This document shows positions 8,526 to 16,273 of a stretch of 20,102 nt of DNA, piece after piece. The DNA comes from a virus. Made by a program: the position numbers and the translations under genes. The notes beneath the pieces were generated by a model that ran no database searches, had not been told where the DNA came from, and was given only the letters and a program-made list of their open reading frames with translations. How positions within the stretch are numbered: the stretch's first letter is position 1; each line of letters starts with the position of its first letter. The stretch lies in IMG/VR virus record IMGVR_UViG_3300010430_000560, positions 1-20,102 of that record; one strand, 5' to 3'.

Positions 8526-9913
8526 GATTCTGTATTTCCGCTTGCTTCGGCATCCAATATGACGGTTCTAACAGGATCAGCGATTCGTAGTTTAAAGACA
8601 CGTTGATAAAACGCGCCTAAATTGTGGAATTTCAATCGAGTAACGTATTCACCAGTTTTACCTAATGTGGCGAATTTCTCCTTTGACCATGTTTTGCCAC
8701 CGTCATCAGAATACGTGAGCATTGCCTGTGGGTTTTCAGTACCATTACCAACACCACTTTCAATATCGACTTCCAATCTATCCATAAAGACACGTCTTCT
8801 ATCTCCATGGATAGTAGGCGTTGAGGCTGTTCTAAAAATAGTCTCACCGTTATCGTCATATAACCCTAAACTTGATTGATAAATCTTTCCGTTACGGTAA
8901 TCACTAACATAATGTTTTTCATTTAAGAAAGCATAAGCCCCACTTAAATGCCGTCCTGTGAGTCCGGTTCGGCGTTGGTGCCATGCTCTGCCAACGTCCC
9001 TGATTGATGCATCATAAACCCACGTGGCATTTCCTTCAGGGAATGCCATTACCAAAAAGGAGTGGCCTTCTTCTTCGTAGGAATACGAATAGGCGTCAGC
9101 ATATGTTGGATAGGAATTAATGGCCGTTTCAATTGCATGAGTTGAAATACGGGTCGCTTTAAACCCTACGCCGTTATAAACAACTCCATCATCACCTAAC
9201 CAATAAATCGAGTTATCCAATTGAATGGGCGTATGGATTGCCCCACAACCTTTTTCAATCGCGGTTCCTGTGACTTCAGAGAATGGAAAATTTAACTCAT
9301 CGCCTGTATAGGCCCATATATTGGTTGCGGAAGTACCGAACAGCCAAATATAGGCATGATCCGCCAAACTACTGACGAGTAAATCAGGATTTGTGGTAAT
9401 TTGACCAAAGTTTAAAGCGTCAAAATGAAGACCGTCATAAGTATTACTGATGAAAAATTGATTCGTACCTTTGCGAATAAAAATAAAACGGGTATTTCGA
9501 TAAATCACAATGTCGCATGGAAACCATGCTGGGTCAGTGATACGAAGCAGACCCAATGAATCTGAATAAATGTAACCATCTACCCCATTGACCACACATA
9601 ATTCTTTACCGCTATCCGCAAAACTGACACGACCAGAACCGGCCACTGTGCCTAATGATGTTACAACACCGGCGGCTGATATTTTATAGAGAATGGTATC
9701 GGAGACAGCGTATAACTCCCCCAAATATTCATGCATTCCACGAATTGGAAAAGCCCCTAAATTCGCAAATAATTCGGTTCCTGGCGTTGGATACGAAACA
9801 ATTGATGCTTTGGATGAGTCCGGGTTAATTTCAACATAGTAATTGATAAGCTCTTGAGCATTGGCGTTTAAGGATCGGGTAGCATATGCGCGTTCACCAA
9901 AAGGTATCTTCAT
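8522..9913 (-). CDS. packaged DNA stabilisation / tail hub protein, P22 gp10-like
   Basis: Product of 463 aa, close to P22 gp10 (472 aa). The opening, with ERAYATRSLNANAQELINYY followed by YPTPGTELFANLG and IRGMHEYLGELYAVS, is the pattern I associate with the P22 gp10 family: a protein starting with residues that list the sources of DNA stability and then reading as a beta-propeller-like series of short strands. Further repeats include GRVSFADSGKELCVVNGVDG and YWLGDDGVVYNG. Gp10 forms the hexameric hub under the gp4 ring that closes the portal and holds tailspikes and needle. Its position directly after the gp4-like gene, with an ATGA overlap, is as in P22. The C-terminal 100 residues (LEVDIESGVG, SDDGGKTWSK, FHNLGAFYQRVFKLRIADPV) fit the same family. 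Confidence 0.87.
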   Translation of the reverse strand: MKIPFGERAYATRSLNANAQELINYYVEINPDSSKASIVSYPTPGTELFANLGAFPIRGMHEYLGELYAVSDTILYKISAAGVVTSLGTVAGSGRVSFADSGKELCVVNGVDGYIYSDSLGLLRITDPAWFPCDIVIYRNTRFIFIRKGTNQFFISNTYDGLHFDALNFGQITTNPDLLVSSLADHAYIWLFGTSATNIWAYTGDELNFPFSEVTGTAIEKGCGAIHTPIQLDNSIYWLGDDGVVYNGVGFKATRISTHAIETAINSYPTYADAYSYSYEEEGHSFLVMAFPEGNATWVYDASIRDVGRAWHQRRTGLTGRHLSGAYAFLNEKHYVSDYRNGKIYQSSLGLYDDNGETIFRTASTPTIHGDRRRVFMDRLEVDIESGVGNGTENPQAMLTYSDDGGKTWSKEKFATLGKTGEYVTRLKFHNLGAFYQRVFKLRIADPVRTVILDAEASGNTES

Positions 9914-10617
9914 CGATTAAATTGTGGTTGTAGATAGATTGACGTGTTTTCAGCATCCCAACCCAACACTTCATCAAGAAATGTTTTCGCTTGTGCCGTT
10001 ATTTGTGAAACCTTATTGGTCGTCACACCATTGCGATGGGCTATTCTTGCTGCTAATCCCCATTCAATAGCTTCTTCCCATTCAACAGGAAAATCCAAAT
10101 CATCCGTCGTTGATACCATGTCTTCAAAAGGCCGTTGATAAACTAATTCAATGGTCTTACCGGCTGTATTGGCATCGGCAGTATTAAAGATATAAAGAAC
10201 CCCTAAATTGTCTTGAGGATCGTAATAGATTTCATTGGGAATACCTTCAGATGTCTTATCGCCCAAATTCCAATATTCTTCTCTTGATATGATTTCCAAA
10301 GGGCTATCATTGGACGTGGTTTCTCGATACCACGCATCCGTAATCATTAAAGGACGTTCTGTTAATCCTGTCCCACCAGGACCGCACGTATAGCTTTGCG
10401 TGCCTTGAGTTAAGGTAATGGTTCCCCGTTTAAGTGCAAACAATTCTAAACCATGCTTTATGAATCCTTTCAGCATTTGGTTTAATACTTTCTGTGCGGA
10501 GCGCAATTGTTGGTCTGATAGTGGTTCGCTGGGGTCAATCACACGACATGTTTCATAGGCACCCGTGATAATATCCAGCATATTCGAACGAAACGTGGTT
10601 ACACCTGAAGTCGCCAT
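9910..10617 (-). CDS. tail accessory / head completion factor, P22 gp4-like
   Basis: Product of 235 aa. Helices at the start (LDIITGAYETCRVIDPSEPL then SDQQLRSAQKVLNQMLKGF) lead into a beta part with LTQGTQSYTCGPGGTGLTER and a C-terminal helical pair (EWEEAIEWGLAARIAHRNGV). This order is that of the P22 gp4-like tail accessory factors, which bind the portal ring after DNA packaging and start tail assembly. P22 gp4 is shorter (about 166 aa) and has been reported to have cell-wall hydrolase activity; no such active site is evident here. The ATG directly follows the previous stop (TAAATG), with AAGGGG upstream inside the 799-aa gene. The ATGA overlap with the gp10-like gene supports coupled production. 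Confidence 0.85.
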   Translation of the reverse strand: MATSGVTTFRSNMLDIITGAYETCRVIDPSEPLSDQQLRSAQKVLNQMLKGFIKHGLELFALKRGTITLTQGTQSYTCGPGGTGLTERPLMITDAWYRETTSNDSPLEIISREEYWNLGDKTSEGIPNEIYYDPQDNLGVLYIFNTADANTAGKTIELVYQRPFEDMVSTTDDLDFPVEWEEAIEWGLAARIAHRNGVTTNKVSQITAQAKTFLDEVLGWDAENTSIYLQPQFNR

Positions 10618-13017
10618 TTACTTAGCCCCTTCTAATGCTTCAATTCGCGTTAATAATTGATCGATATGAGCGGCTTGTAATTCGACGGTTTCCCATAACT
10701 TTTGAACCATCTTGCCGGTTGGTAATGGACCATCTTCAATCCATTCCTCTTTAGAAGGCATTGTTGGTAAATGTTTCTTGGTTTTCCAAAAGTCGGTAAA
10801 CTTGGTTACATCGATACGATTATCGATGTCATCAACAAATCGTCTTGCCGGTTCATGGAATGTTTTTAATTCTTCTTTATTGGGTACAAATCCATCCCAT
10901 TCAGATAAATCGATTTTGCCGTCAACGATGTAATGAGGTACATAACACGTGAGTAATACACCATCATCATAAACAGCGGTTGCATTGAATGTTCCTGATC
11001 CTTGAGAACCACCTGTGGCACCAACCATGAATGCGCCTTGGTCGGAAGCTATCGTCATTGCTGTAGACGATGCACCAGATAAGAAATTTATACTTGCACC
11101 AGCTTTAGATGTACCTGCGCTTAATACACCACCGTTATAATTCCATTGTAATAAAGCACCTAAATTATCAGTTGGTGAACCGAAATAAATGCTAGAATTA
11201 GCGGCATCTGGCGCTAGAATTGATATTCCTGAATTAGCGGAATTTTCTGCAATTATTTCATTGGCGTCAATATGCGCTGTTACCGTTCCCGCCGATCCTG
11301 TATGGACATGACATTTTCCATCGGAGGTTCCAATACCTACGCCTAAATTCTGTGACGCATCAAGTGTCATTCCCAAGACATCATTACCTGAATAGAAGTC
11401 TAATTTCGCATTAGCCGTAGCGGTTCCCAATGATGCTGCTAAACCACTGTAATTCCAATTATAATAAGCGGCGAATTCATCTGAGGGTGAACCAATAGCA
11501 ATAACGCCAGTACTAGCGTCAGGCGTTAACACGCTAATACCACCATTAGTGCTGTTTTCAACAATTAAATCGTCTGCTAGGTTATTTGCTGTTACAGCTC
11601 CAGCTGTTGCTGTATGGACGTGTAATGTGCCGTCGGGATTTGTTAAATCACCAATACAGACTTCTTGATTAAACGCTATTCTTATCGCTGTTACATTACC
11701 TGATTTTAATTCTAAACTTGAGCTAGGTGCAGAGGCACCAATTGAGGCTAAATTTGCTGTTGGATTCCATGTATAAAAGGCACCAAAATTCGCGCTTGGC
11801 GATCCAAAATATAGATTAGATGAATTTGCATTAGGTGAAAGGATGCTAATGCCAGTGTTTGCGCTATTCTCGACAATCAATTCATCTGCTGAAGCACTCG
11901 CGGTAACTGTTCCTGCTGTGGCTGTCTGAACGTGCATCGTTCCATCGGGTATGGTATTTATTCCTAACGGTCCATTCACTCGATGCGCATCGTCAACAAC
12001 AATCACTTCTTGATAACCCGATGTCATGACACGATTGCTCGTACCATCTCCCGAAATTGCTACAAATAACCCATTTCCATAAACAACATCATTCCATGTA
12101 TTAGCCGCCGCACCAGTACGGATTGTCCAGTTAATTCCGTCTGGTGATGTCATTACATTGTCGGTTCCCCCACCAGCAGTGTCCCGACCAACAGCAACGA
12201 ATACACCATTACCCCAAGTAACATTATTCCACTCGGTATTAAGGCTTGTTACACGGATTGTCCAGGTAATGCCGTCAGGTGATGACATCACACCGTAATC
12301 AACGTCAATTGATGATACGGCTACAAACATACCATTGCCGTAAACAATCCCGTTCCATGAATTATCGGCAGCACTGGTGCGACTCGTCCATGTAACAGCG
12401 TCGGGTGATGTCATAACTCGATCACCTGTTCCTGTCTCGCCAACAGCGACGTATAATCCATTGCCATAGGTTACGGCATTCCATACCCTGGCAACCGGAA
12501 GCGTTTGTCCCGTCCAGGTAATACCGTCTGGTGATGACATGCAACCGCTAGTTGTGTTCTGACTCGAAACTGCGACAAATAATCCATTACCATAAACGAT
12601 TGAAGACCATGACGAGCTTAAGGGGGGTGTACGCAGTGTCCAAGTAATACCATCATATGATGTCATGACTCGCGTGCCGCCAACATTAGCAACCACGACA
12701 AATACTCCATCACCATACGCCACGCTTTGCCAACTAACATCGGCGGCGCTGGTTCTTATTGTCCAATTAACGCCATCTGGAGATGTCATTACGCGATTGC
12801 CGGTTCCCGTTTGAGCTATGGCAACAAATAAACCATTTCCGTAAGTGACAGATTTCCAATTATTATCAACCGGATTGGTTTGGCTTGTCCACGATACCCC
12901 TAATATCTCATCTGTAGCTTCAATCGTTATTACTCGACTATTCAAATCGGTAAAATTACCATCCAATTCACTATGGGTTAATGGACTATCTTTTACATTT
13001 CGTAATACAATTGTCAT
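10618..13017 (-). CDS. tail fibre-like protein: propeller repeats, 104-residue repeats, C-terminal assembly domain
   Basis: Product of 799 aa with four regions. Residues 1-35 (VLRNVKDSPLTHSELDGNF) match the widespread phage fibre attachment opening SPLTxxExDxNFxxL. Residues 43-336 are seven repeats of 41-45 residues with the core WNxVxYGNGLFVAVG and SPDGITWT, as expected for a seven-bladed beta propeller with Asp-box-like turns. Residues 358-669 are three repeats starting at D358, D462 and D566 (DGTxHVxTATAG, then ENSxNxGISIL and FGSP). Residues 676-799 (FNATAVYDDGVLLTCYV, a KKHLPTMPS stretch and a final heptad helix VELQAAHIDQLLTRIEALE) resemble C-terminal trimerisation or chaperone domains of fibres; no peptidase S74 cleavage dyad is seen. 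Likely a trimeric adhesin. It overlaps the previous small gene as ATGA. Confidence 0.82.
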   Translation of the reverse strand: MTIVLRNVKDSPLTHSELDGNFTDLNSRVITIEATDEILGVSWTSQTNPVDNNWKSVTYGNGLFVAIAQTGTGNRVMTSPDGVNWTIRTSAADVSWQSVAYGDGVFVVVANVGGTRVMTSYDGITWTLRTPPLSSSWSSIVYGNGLFVAVSSQNTTSGCMSSPDGITWTGQTLPVARVWNAVTYGNGLYVAVGETGTGDRVMTSPDAVTWTSRTSAADNSWNGIVYGNGMFVAVSSIDVDYGVMSSPDGITWTIRVTSLNTEWNNVTWGNGVFVAVGRDTAGGGTDNVMTSPDGINWTIRTGAAANTWNDVVYGNGLFVAISGDGTSNRVMTSGYQEVIVVDDAHRVNGPLGINTIPDGTMHVQTATAGTVTASASADELIVENSANTGISILSPNANSSNLYFGSPSANFGAFYTWNPTANLASIGASAPSSSLELKSGNVTAIRIAFNQEVCIGDLTNPDGTLHVHTATAGAVTANNLADDLIVENSTNGGISVLTPDASTGVIAIGSPSDEFAAYYNWNYSGLAASLGTATANAKLDFYSGNDVLGMTLDASQNLGVGIGTSDGKCHVHTGSAGTVTAHIDANEIIAENSANSGISILAPDAANSSIYFGSPTDNLGALLQWNYNGGVLSAGTSKAGASINFLSGASSTAMTIASDQGAFMVGATGGSQGSGTFNATAVYDDGVLLTCYVPHYIVDGKIDLSEWDGFVPNKEELKTFHEPARRFVDDIDNRIDVTKFTDFWKTKKHLPTMPSKEEWIEDGPLPTGKMVQKLWETVELQAAHIDQLLTRIEALEGAK
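11023..11946 (-). repeat. three tandem 104-residue repeats
   Basis: Repeat starts are at residues 358, 462 and 566 of the 799-aa protein, an exact spacing of 104 residues each time. Each unit runs DGxxHVxTxxAGxVTA, an IxENSxNxGIS segment, a GSPxxxxxAxxxWN segment and a closing beta pair. Sequence drift between units is clear, so the duplication is old rather than recent. Confidence 0.8.
12010..12891 (-). repeat. seven tandem propeller-type repeats of about 42 residues
   Basis: Seven units begin with the conserved WT at residues 43, 85, 126, 168, 210, 252 and 297 of the 799-aa protein. Unit lengths are 42, 41, 42, 42, 42, 45 and about 40 residues. The core of each is W(N/Q/S)xVxYGNGxFVAV followed by MTSPDGxxW. 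The count of seven fits a closed seven-bladed propeller. Confidence 0.88.
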
Positions 13018-13310
13018 GGGTATGTATATCCTTCATCCATATATAATGAACCACCGATTGCGGTATCATCTAATTCGACATAAGGTGGAAGTACAACAAA
13101 TTCATCTTCTGATTCTGGCCGGGTCCATTCAACTGATTGAGTATCTTTAATACCGCGTCGTCTTTCTTGGGGATGGCGCATTTCAAAATCTTTACGGCAA
13201 ACGTATACCCCGTCCCAACGTCTTAAACCTTCAGAGGCTTTGTATTTGAATCCGCAGACATCGCAGATGAAATTCCAATCGCCGTGTTTGTAAAAGTCAG
13301 CCTGGCCCAT
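13014..13310 (-). CDS. small cysteine-bearing phage protein, possible zinc ribbon
   Basis: Product of 98 aa. The segment NFICDVCGFKYKASEGLRRW, followed by DGVYVCRKDFEMRHPQ, gives C16-x2-C19, then C38 with D41 and H46 as further possible ligands. The W-x-G-x-x-V-C-x-x-D-x-E-x-RHPQ pattern is one I recall from short conserved proteins in phage structural regions, where it may bind one zinc ion. The C-terminal half is acidic and probably flexible. A structural or assembly role is inferred from the position between two adhesin-like genes; the exact task is unknown. The start is preceded by GTGGGAT, and the stop overlaps the 799-aa start (ATGA). Confidence 0.7.
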   Translation of the reverse strand: MGQADFYKHGDWNFICDVCGFKYKASEGLRRWDGVYVCRKDFEMRHPQERRRGIKDTQSVEWTRPESEDEFVVLPPYVELDDTAIGGSLYMDEGYTYP

Positions 13311-13330
13311 TTAATATCCCACTAATATTT

Positions 13331-16273
13331 TTAGTAATTGAATATTTTTCTGCTTATTTGTTCATATCCTAATTCTGTTAAATGTTCTGGACCGCCGCCG
13401 TCATACCAGCCGCTACTTGTCATTTCATTGAAATTTGTTAGTGTAGAGATGTCTACGCTATCAATGTTAGGTACTGTTGCCGCATAGACTTCCATCGCTA
13501 GTCTATAAGATATTAATTCTGCGTCGTCTGGATCGCTTATAGGGTGACTTGGTACAACCATCCAATATATTCCACCATCGGAATAATTAGCATTCCAAAC
13601 TGATTCAACTCTTGAGACTAATGCTTTGAAATTGTCCACATAGGCTTCTGCGCTATCTGGGTCTATTATTGCGTCGGGTCCAAGAGATGGCGTTGATGTT
13701 TCATTGCGGTCATTTATACCTGCATTGACCATCATGACTATTTTAGGACTATAGCCCGCTGATTCCTGAAGTCTTCTTGCTTCTGATAAATTCAATAATA
13801 TGGAATTGTCGTGGGCCGCTATAAATGCCGCCGCCATATCGTACATACTTGTACCCCCTAATGAATACATGCTTGTATACGATATCCCGAACGTCCTTGC
13901 TTCTATTTCTCCGCGCCAAAAATAACTTAAATAAGGGGCAGTTACCGTTGTTCCGACATGACCAAATCTACAGGCAATTTGATCCGGTCTTGGTCCTACC
14001 CCAGAATTTAATGACGTAAAGGCAACTTCTTCTACACCTGTATTCGTACTAATCGGTGAACCAGTGACATAATTTGTCCAAGGTGATTTTTCTAAACGAA
14101 TCCCTGGCGTAAAAGAACCTGCGCCCGCATCAAACGTTCCATAGCAATAATGAATTTTAAAATCTTCATTTAATACATTGAAAGGGTCTTCGGTTGAAGG
14201 CGTTGTAAGAAATAAACCAAACCCTTGGACAAAAGTGGCTGCTGCTAAATAAGAATAATTTTGGGGAAATAAATTACCATCCATATAATTATCAAGCACT
14301 GTCGGCGCACCTGTTTCTGCTGCTGCTGCATCTCGATCACCTCCTGCTGCATAATAACCTAGCGCCTGTCCCGCACCGCCACTCTCGCCTGTGGTTAATA
14401 TTCCGGTCGCATATAATCCGAATGTCTTCGATAATGCAAATTGCATCCCATGATCCCACCCAATACCACCAAACGCTTGATTCGAGTCACCAATTGCCAA
14501 TATATCAATACGTCGTTCGTGTGCTTCTTCCAGTACTCTACCGACTGTACTCGTCATAAATGTACTAGAGTTTATTATTGATGGCCCATTTAATTGCCTT
14601 GGATGGAAAGGACCATAAATGCTTTGCAAACCACCAATATCTATATCGAAACCTGGAAACGGATTTCCATTAGCTGATTGTTTTAAATTATTAGTGATTT
14701 TACCAATATTCAATAAGGCTGAATCGCTTGATAATTCGTAATTATTATTTGCTCGATCCTCAAGATTGGTATCTGCCCAGGTTTGTAAATTAGCATTCGT
14801 AAAACCCGACGTTGCCGCCGCCCCACCTTCAACACTGCAAAAATCTGTGTTATAAGTTGTGGCTCCTGCTCCATCTCCAAAGATTTCTTCATTTGCCACG
14901 CCACCATTCCCAATAATACAATTGTCCATTTGAACAGTGAGCGAATAAGTAAGATTCTCATTATTGAAACGGCAACCATCTACATTGCCTGCACTAGCCG
15001 TATTATCAACGAATGTGCATCCCGCTAACGTAATGGTCTTATTTCGTGTTGATGTTGTGACGTGATTATGGCCATAGAAGGCTTGGCCTTTCTGACTTGC
15101 TGTAGCACCTGCTCTGCGAGTAGTACCATATACAAGCAATCCATAACCCGTGAAATCTCCATAACCACCTGTATAAATTGCCCCATGTTTACAAGTACAA
15201 TTAGCGGCCACCACATTTTCTAAAGTGCCTTCTGCTCCATCTGAGGCATAATAGGCGGGTCCAAAATCCCCTGTGCATCGGGTCACACTGACATTTTTAT
15301 ACGTACCTGTAGCATTCACTGTTGTGGCTAGAAAAATACCGCCAGTTGAATTGTCTCCTGTGCTGGGTGTACTTATACAATCCGTTGCAACAACATCTTC
15401 CACCTCATATGTAAATGCCGCATAACACAGAATAGCCCCGGCTGTACCACCCGTCCAAGTGCATCCCGATATATCGACATTGTAAATTTTAACGTCCACA
15501 CTCGCGATACATTGAATAAAAGAACGGTGCGCGTTTGTTGCCGTTTGAATGGATGTCACATTGGAAATACTGATTCGACTCGTTGTATCACCAAATTGTA
15601 TATCGGCCCCATCTGCCCAAATGAATGCGCGATGGGTCGCTCCATCATACGAACCGTGTATTCTGTTGAATGTACAACCACCAATAAATCGAACGGTGCC
15701 TGTTCGAAATCGTCCAATCACCACCCCACCCGTACCACCGGATAAACGGATATTTGAAAAATCACATGCATTAAAGGTAAACACTCTGCTAGTGCTTACG
15801 GCACCATAAGCAATTAATCCCAAGTCATTGCTACCCGATGGCAATGTGCATGTAATATCATCAAATTTACAATTATTGTATGTTACATCCGTCATTGCAC
15901 TTGAGGCTTGAAACATTACATACTGCCCAGTAACGGCTGTCGTGCGTTTGAATGTAATATTATTTAAAACAAGTGTTGATGAGGCTACGGCAGTATTCAT
16001 ATTAACGCCATTTGATGTAGTCATCTGAAAATCTACAATACAATTCGCCGCATTACTCCCTCGGCTTGACCATGTTTTCGCATTATCAAACTTAATACCT
16101 GTTAATATCGACGTGATAACAAACGTATCATCATCAAGGATCATTTCATCGCCATCGGTTAAAGCAGCCGACCCTGTTTCTAATGAGGCATAACAATTTG
16201 CATTCGTCCAATCATCAGGGGTTGAAGCGCCTGTTGTTTTGGTTCCGCTATTTTTTACGTGGAAAACTGCCAT
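13331..16273 (-). CDS. beta-helix virion protein fused to SGNH/GDSL esterase-like module
   Basis: Product of 980 aa. Residues 1-540 are a right-handed beta helix: short N-, T- and C-rich coils such as LVLNNITFKRTT and VVAANCTCKHGAIYTGGYG. Residues 544-563 carry a motif shared with the upstream protein. Residues 590-980 look like an SGNH hydrolase: block I at G595-D596-S597-N598 (LAIGDSN), a possible block II at G806-G807 (YSLGGTS), block III at G852-I853-N854-D855 (NAGINDRNE), and block V near H964 (GPEHLTELGY). D958 lies six residues before H964 instead of the usual three, so the Asp partner is uncertain. By family such modules remove acetyl groups from surface polysaccharide, which would help the phage reach its receptor. 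Translation is coupled to the 589-aa gene by TAATG. Confidence 0.8.
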   Translation of the reverse strand: MAVFHVKNSGTKTTGASTPDDWTNANCYASLETGSAALTDGDEMILDDDTFVITSILTGIKFDNAKTWSSRGSNAANCIVDFQMTTSNGVNMNTAVASSTLVLNNITFKRTTAVTGQYVMFQASSAMTDVTYNNCKFDDITCTLPSGSNDLGLIAYGAVSTSRVFTFNACDFSNIRLSGGTGGVVIGRFRTGTVRFIGGCTFNRIHGSYDGATHRAFIWADGADIQFGDTTSRISISNVTSIQTATNAHRSFIQCIASVDVKIYNVDISGCTWTGGTAGAILCYAAFTYEVEDVVATDCISTPSTGDNSTGGIFLATTVNATGTYKNVSVTRCTGDFGPAYYASDGAEGTLENVVAANCTCKHGAIYTGGYGDFTGYGLLVYGTTRRAGATASQKGQAFYGHNHVTTSTRNKTITLAGCTFVDNTASAGNVDGCRFNNENLTYSLTVQMDNCIIGNGGVANEEIFGDGAGATTYNTDFCSVEGGAAATSGFTNANLQTWADTNLEDRANNNYELSSDSALLNIGKITNNLKQSANGNPFPGFDIDIGGLQSIYGPFHPRQLNGPSIINSSTFMTSTVGRVLEEAHERRIDILAIGDSNQAFGGIGWDHGMQFALSKTFGLYATGILTTGESGGAGQALGYYAAGGDRDAAAAETGAPTVLDNYMDGNLFPQNYSYLAAATFVQGFGLFLTTPSTEDPFNVLNEDFKIHYCYGTFDAGAGSFTPGIRLEKSPWTNYVTGSPISTNTGVEEVAFTSLNSGVGPRPDQIACRFGHVGTTVTAPYLSYFWRGEIEARTFGISYTSMYSLGGTSMYDMAAAFIAAHDNSILLNLSEARRLQESAGYSPKIVMMVNAGINDRNETSTPSLGPDAIIDPDSAEAYVDNFKALVSRVESVWNANYSDGGIYWMVVPSHPISDPDDAELISYRLAMEVYAATVPNIDSVDISTLTNFNEMTSSGWYDGGGPEHLTELGYEQISRKIFNY
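14585..14644 (-). repeat. shared beta-helix end motif, copy in the 980-aa gene
   Basis: Codes residues 544-563, IDIGGLQSIYGPFHPRQLNG, at the border between beta helix and SGNH module. By hand alignment about 49 of 60 bases match the copy at 16285-16344, and 19 of 20 residues are identical. Confidence 0.9.

Noticed and set aside
10618-10990. Self-cleaving peptidase S74 (endosialidase chaperone) domain at the end of the 799-aa protein.
   Set aside because: The ending has the general look of a trimerising chaperone domain with a terminal helix, but the characteristic serine-lysine cleavage segment is not found, so only a general assembly role is stated.
11023-12891. CRISPR-like regular spacing in the 799-aa gene region.
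   Set aside because: The periodicity is protein repeat coding in frame with diverged bases; there are no identical short repeats separated by unique spacers.
12845-13150. Plus-strand frame of about 100 codons over the junction of the 98-aa and 799-aa genes.
   Set aside because: It overlaps the conserved N-terminal fibre motif and the ATGA junction on the other strand; no ribosome site was found.
14710-14979. Minus-strand frame of 89 codons inside the 980-aa gene.
   Set aside because: It lies fully within a strong beta-helix coding frame on the same strand and reads as a frame-shifted shadow.
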